Assembly (NCBI GenBank): GCA_046331545.1
Contig: JAXLQR010000002.1
Span: forward strand, 2,046,001-2,110,000
Source: JADJVL01 sp046331545
Lineage (GTDB): Bacteria; Acidobacteriota; Holophagae; Holophagales; Holophagaceae
DNA length: 64,000 bases
Direction: 5' to 3'
Below, one piece after another: positions 62,828-64,000 of the stretch. Each line of letters starts with the position of its first letter. Position 1 is the first letter of the stretch. Made by a program: the position numbers and the translations under genes. Under the pieces are notes generated by a model. The model did not search any database, was not told the origin of the DNA, and worked only from the letters and a program-made list of their open reading frames with translations.

Positions 62828-64000
62828 CTAGGCTCCGGCCTTCGGCGCCAGCACCTCCAGGCCCAGGAGGTTCCTCGGGCCGTCGGCCCGCTCCACCCAC
62901 AGAACGTGGGCGCCGTAGGTCCGGGCCAGGGCGAGGAGCCCCTCCTTCGCGTCCGCGGGGAGGAGGGCCCGGAGCTCGGGATGCACCGTGAGGCGGACGC
63001 TGCAGCCCCTGAGGCGCTCCCCCTGGCGGACCATCTCCCGGTAGGCCTTGAGCAGGATGGTCTCCGGGCTGGGCACGCGCCCGGTCCCGCCGCAGGCGCC
63101 GCAGGGGTCCGTGAGCTGGCGGTCCAGGCTGGGCCCCGTGCGTTTCCGGGTCATCTCCACCAGCCCCAGCTCGGAGATGCTCTCGGCGCGGGCGTGGTTG
63201 CGGTCGCGCTTCAATTCGTCCTGGAGGCGCGCCAGCACCGCCGCCCGGTGGGGCGGATCCACCATGTCGATGAAGTCGATCACGACGATGCCCCCCAGGT
63301 TGCGCAGCCTCAGCTGGCGCACGATCTCGGGGATGGCCTCGATGTTGGTGAGGAAGACCGTCTCCTCCAGGTCCTTCTTCCCCACGAACTTGCCGGTGTT
63401 GACGTCCACGCTGACCAGGGCCTCGGTCTGGTTGATCACGATGGAGCCGCCCCGCTTGAGGTAGACCTTGGGCTGCCGGGCCGCCTCGATCTCCTGCTCG
63501 AGTCCGAAGGCCTCGAAGATGGGCAGGTCGGAGGTCCAGAGCTTCACCCGCTCCGCCCACTCCGGGTGCAGCCGCTCCGCGAAGGCCACCACGTCCCGGT
63601 AGGCGTCCTCGCGGTCGATCCAGAAGCTGGACACCTCCTCCCGGAAGAGGTCCCGCAGCACCTTCTGGAGCAGCCGCGCGTCCTGCCAGGCCAGGCTCGG
63701 GGCCCGGATCTGGGCGGCCCGGGCCTGGCTTTCCTGCCAGAGCTCCCGCAGGAAGGCGACGTCCTGGACCAGGTCCTCGTCCTTCTCCCCGATGGCGGCG
63801 GTGCGGACGATGAATCCCTCCCCGGGCTGGGCATGGGCGCGGATCAGGTCCCGGAGCCGCTCCCGCTCCAGGGGATCCGTGATCTTGCGGCTGATGCCCA
63901 CGTGCTCGATGCCCGGCATGAACACCAGGAACCGGCCCGGGAAGCTCAGGTGGCGGGAGAGCCGGGGGCCCTTCGACCCGATGGGGTCCTTGACCACCTG
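62828..64000 (-). CDS. rng: Ribonuclease G/E family protein (5' end beyond the window)
   Basis: The C-terminal 390 residues of an RNase G-like endonuclease. The start, with most of its S1 domain, lies beyond base 64000; the visible part begins VVKDPIGSKGPRL. The catalytic Mg-binding strands are ALVSVDVNTGKFVGKKD and GGIVVIDFIDM; the zinc-link is DPCGACGGTGRV; TRKRTGPSLD is also typical. It matures rRNA and decays mRNA. The length and the short tail after the zinc-link favour RNase G over RNase E. Confidence 0.93.
   Translation of the reverse strand, partial: QVVKDPIGSKGPRLSRHLSFPGRFLVFMPGIEHVGISRKITDPLERERLRDLIRAHAQPGEGFIVRTAAIGEKDEDLVQDVAFLRELWQESQARAAQIRAPSLAWQDARLLQKVLRDLFREEVSSFWIDREDAYRDVVAFAERLHPEWAERVKLWTSDLPIFEAFGLEQEIEAARQPKVYLKRGGSIVINQTEALVSVDVNTGKFVGKKDLEETVFLTNIEAIPEIVRQLRLRNLGGIVVIDFIDMVDPPHRAAVLARLQDELKRDRNHARAESISELGLVEMTRKRTGPSLDRQLTDPCGACGGTGRVPSPETILLKAYREMVRQGERLRGCSVRLTVHPELRALLPADAKEGLLALARTYGAHVLWVERADGPRNLLGLEVLAPKAGA

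Overview
The window is about 70% GC over most of its length, with strongly G/C-ended codons, many ATGA-type stop/start overlaps and few long intergenic gaps. Gene content (a fused glutamate formimidoyltransferase/cyclodeaminase with an inserted zinc finger, giant cadherin-like lipoproteins, a TPR/multi-glycosyltransferase giant, MeaB, a type II GAPDH-like protein, RNase G) suggests a Gram-negative, soil or sediment-type bacterium, most likely an acidobacterium of the Holophaga/Geothrix kind. That placement is inference from gene style; no rRNA is present.

Layout. 1-5.8 kb: housekeeping genes (amino-sugar kinase, cobalamin adenosyltransferase, pyrE, cysK, FTCD, a cupredoxin lipoprotein). 5.8-17.2 kb: a 0.6 kb leader, two giant tandem paralogous lipoproteins and a TPR protein. 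17.2-25.1 kb (minus strand): rlmN, a small protein, a 1500-residue TPR/GT41/GT2/GT4 protein, a MscS-cNMP channel and a ThiE-like protein. 25.1-28.4 kb: an arsenic operon arsR-arsI-arsM-acr3-arsC with three matching TTCGA-N6-TCGAA operators. 28.4-36.7 kb: an aldo/keto reductase, HAD phosphatase, LEA14-like lipoprotein, queD, tRNA-Arg, a phosphatase, an ATPase, tRNA-Pro, an exported protein of unknown role, meaB and rlmH. 36.8-45.8 kb: glutamate dehydrogenase, GAPDH-like protein, an acyltransferase-3/SGNH plus two SGNH hydrolases (cell-envelope O-acetylation module), guanine deaminase and 3-methyladenine glycosylase.

46.1-56.5 kb is an accessory island between two diverged copies of a FmdB-type zinc-ribbon gene, lying on the 3' side of the tmRNA gene ssrA. 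It holds a 24-codon stump of a D12-class DNA adenine methyltransferase that ends at the edge of an IS3-family element; a metzincin protease that has lost its 5' end to the same element; lipoproteins with Ig-like sequence; a restriction-modification-type controller (C) protein with two C-boxes and an uncharacterised helical partner; then a markedly AT-rich segment with a small unknown protein, an M4 (thermolysin-type) protease interrupted by one in-frame TAA, and its lipoprotein neighbour. It looks like successive insertions and decay, including the remains of a restriction-modification system.

56.6-64 kb returns to the core genome: ssrA, gmk, a CtpA-type protease, acyl-CoA dehydrogenase, an S9 peptidase and RNase G, which runs off the window.
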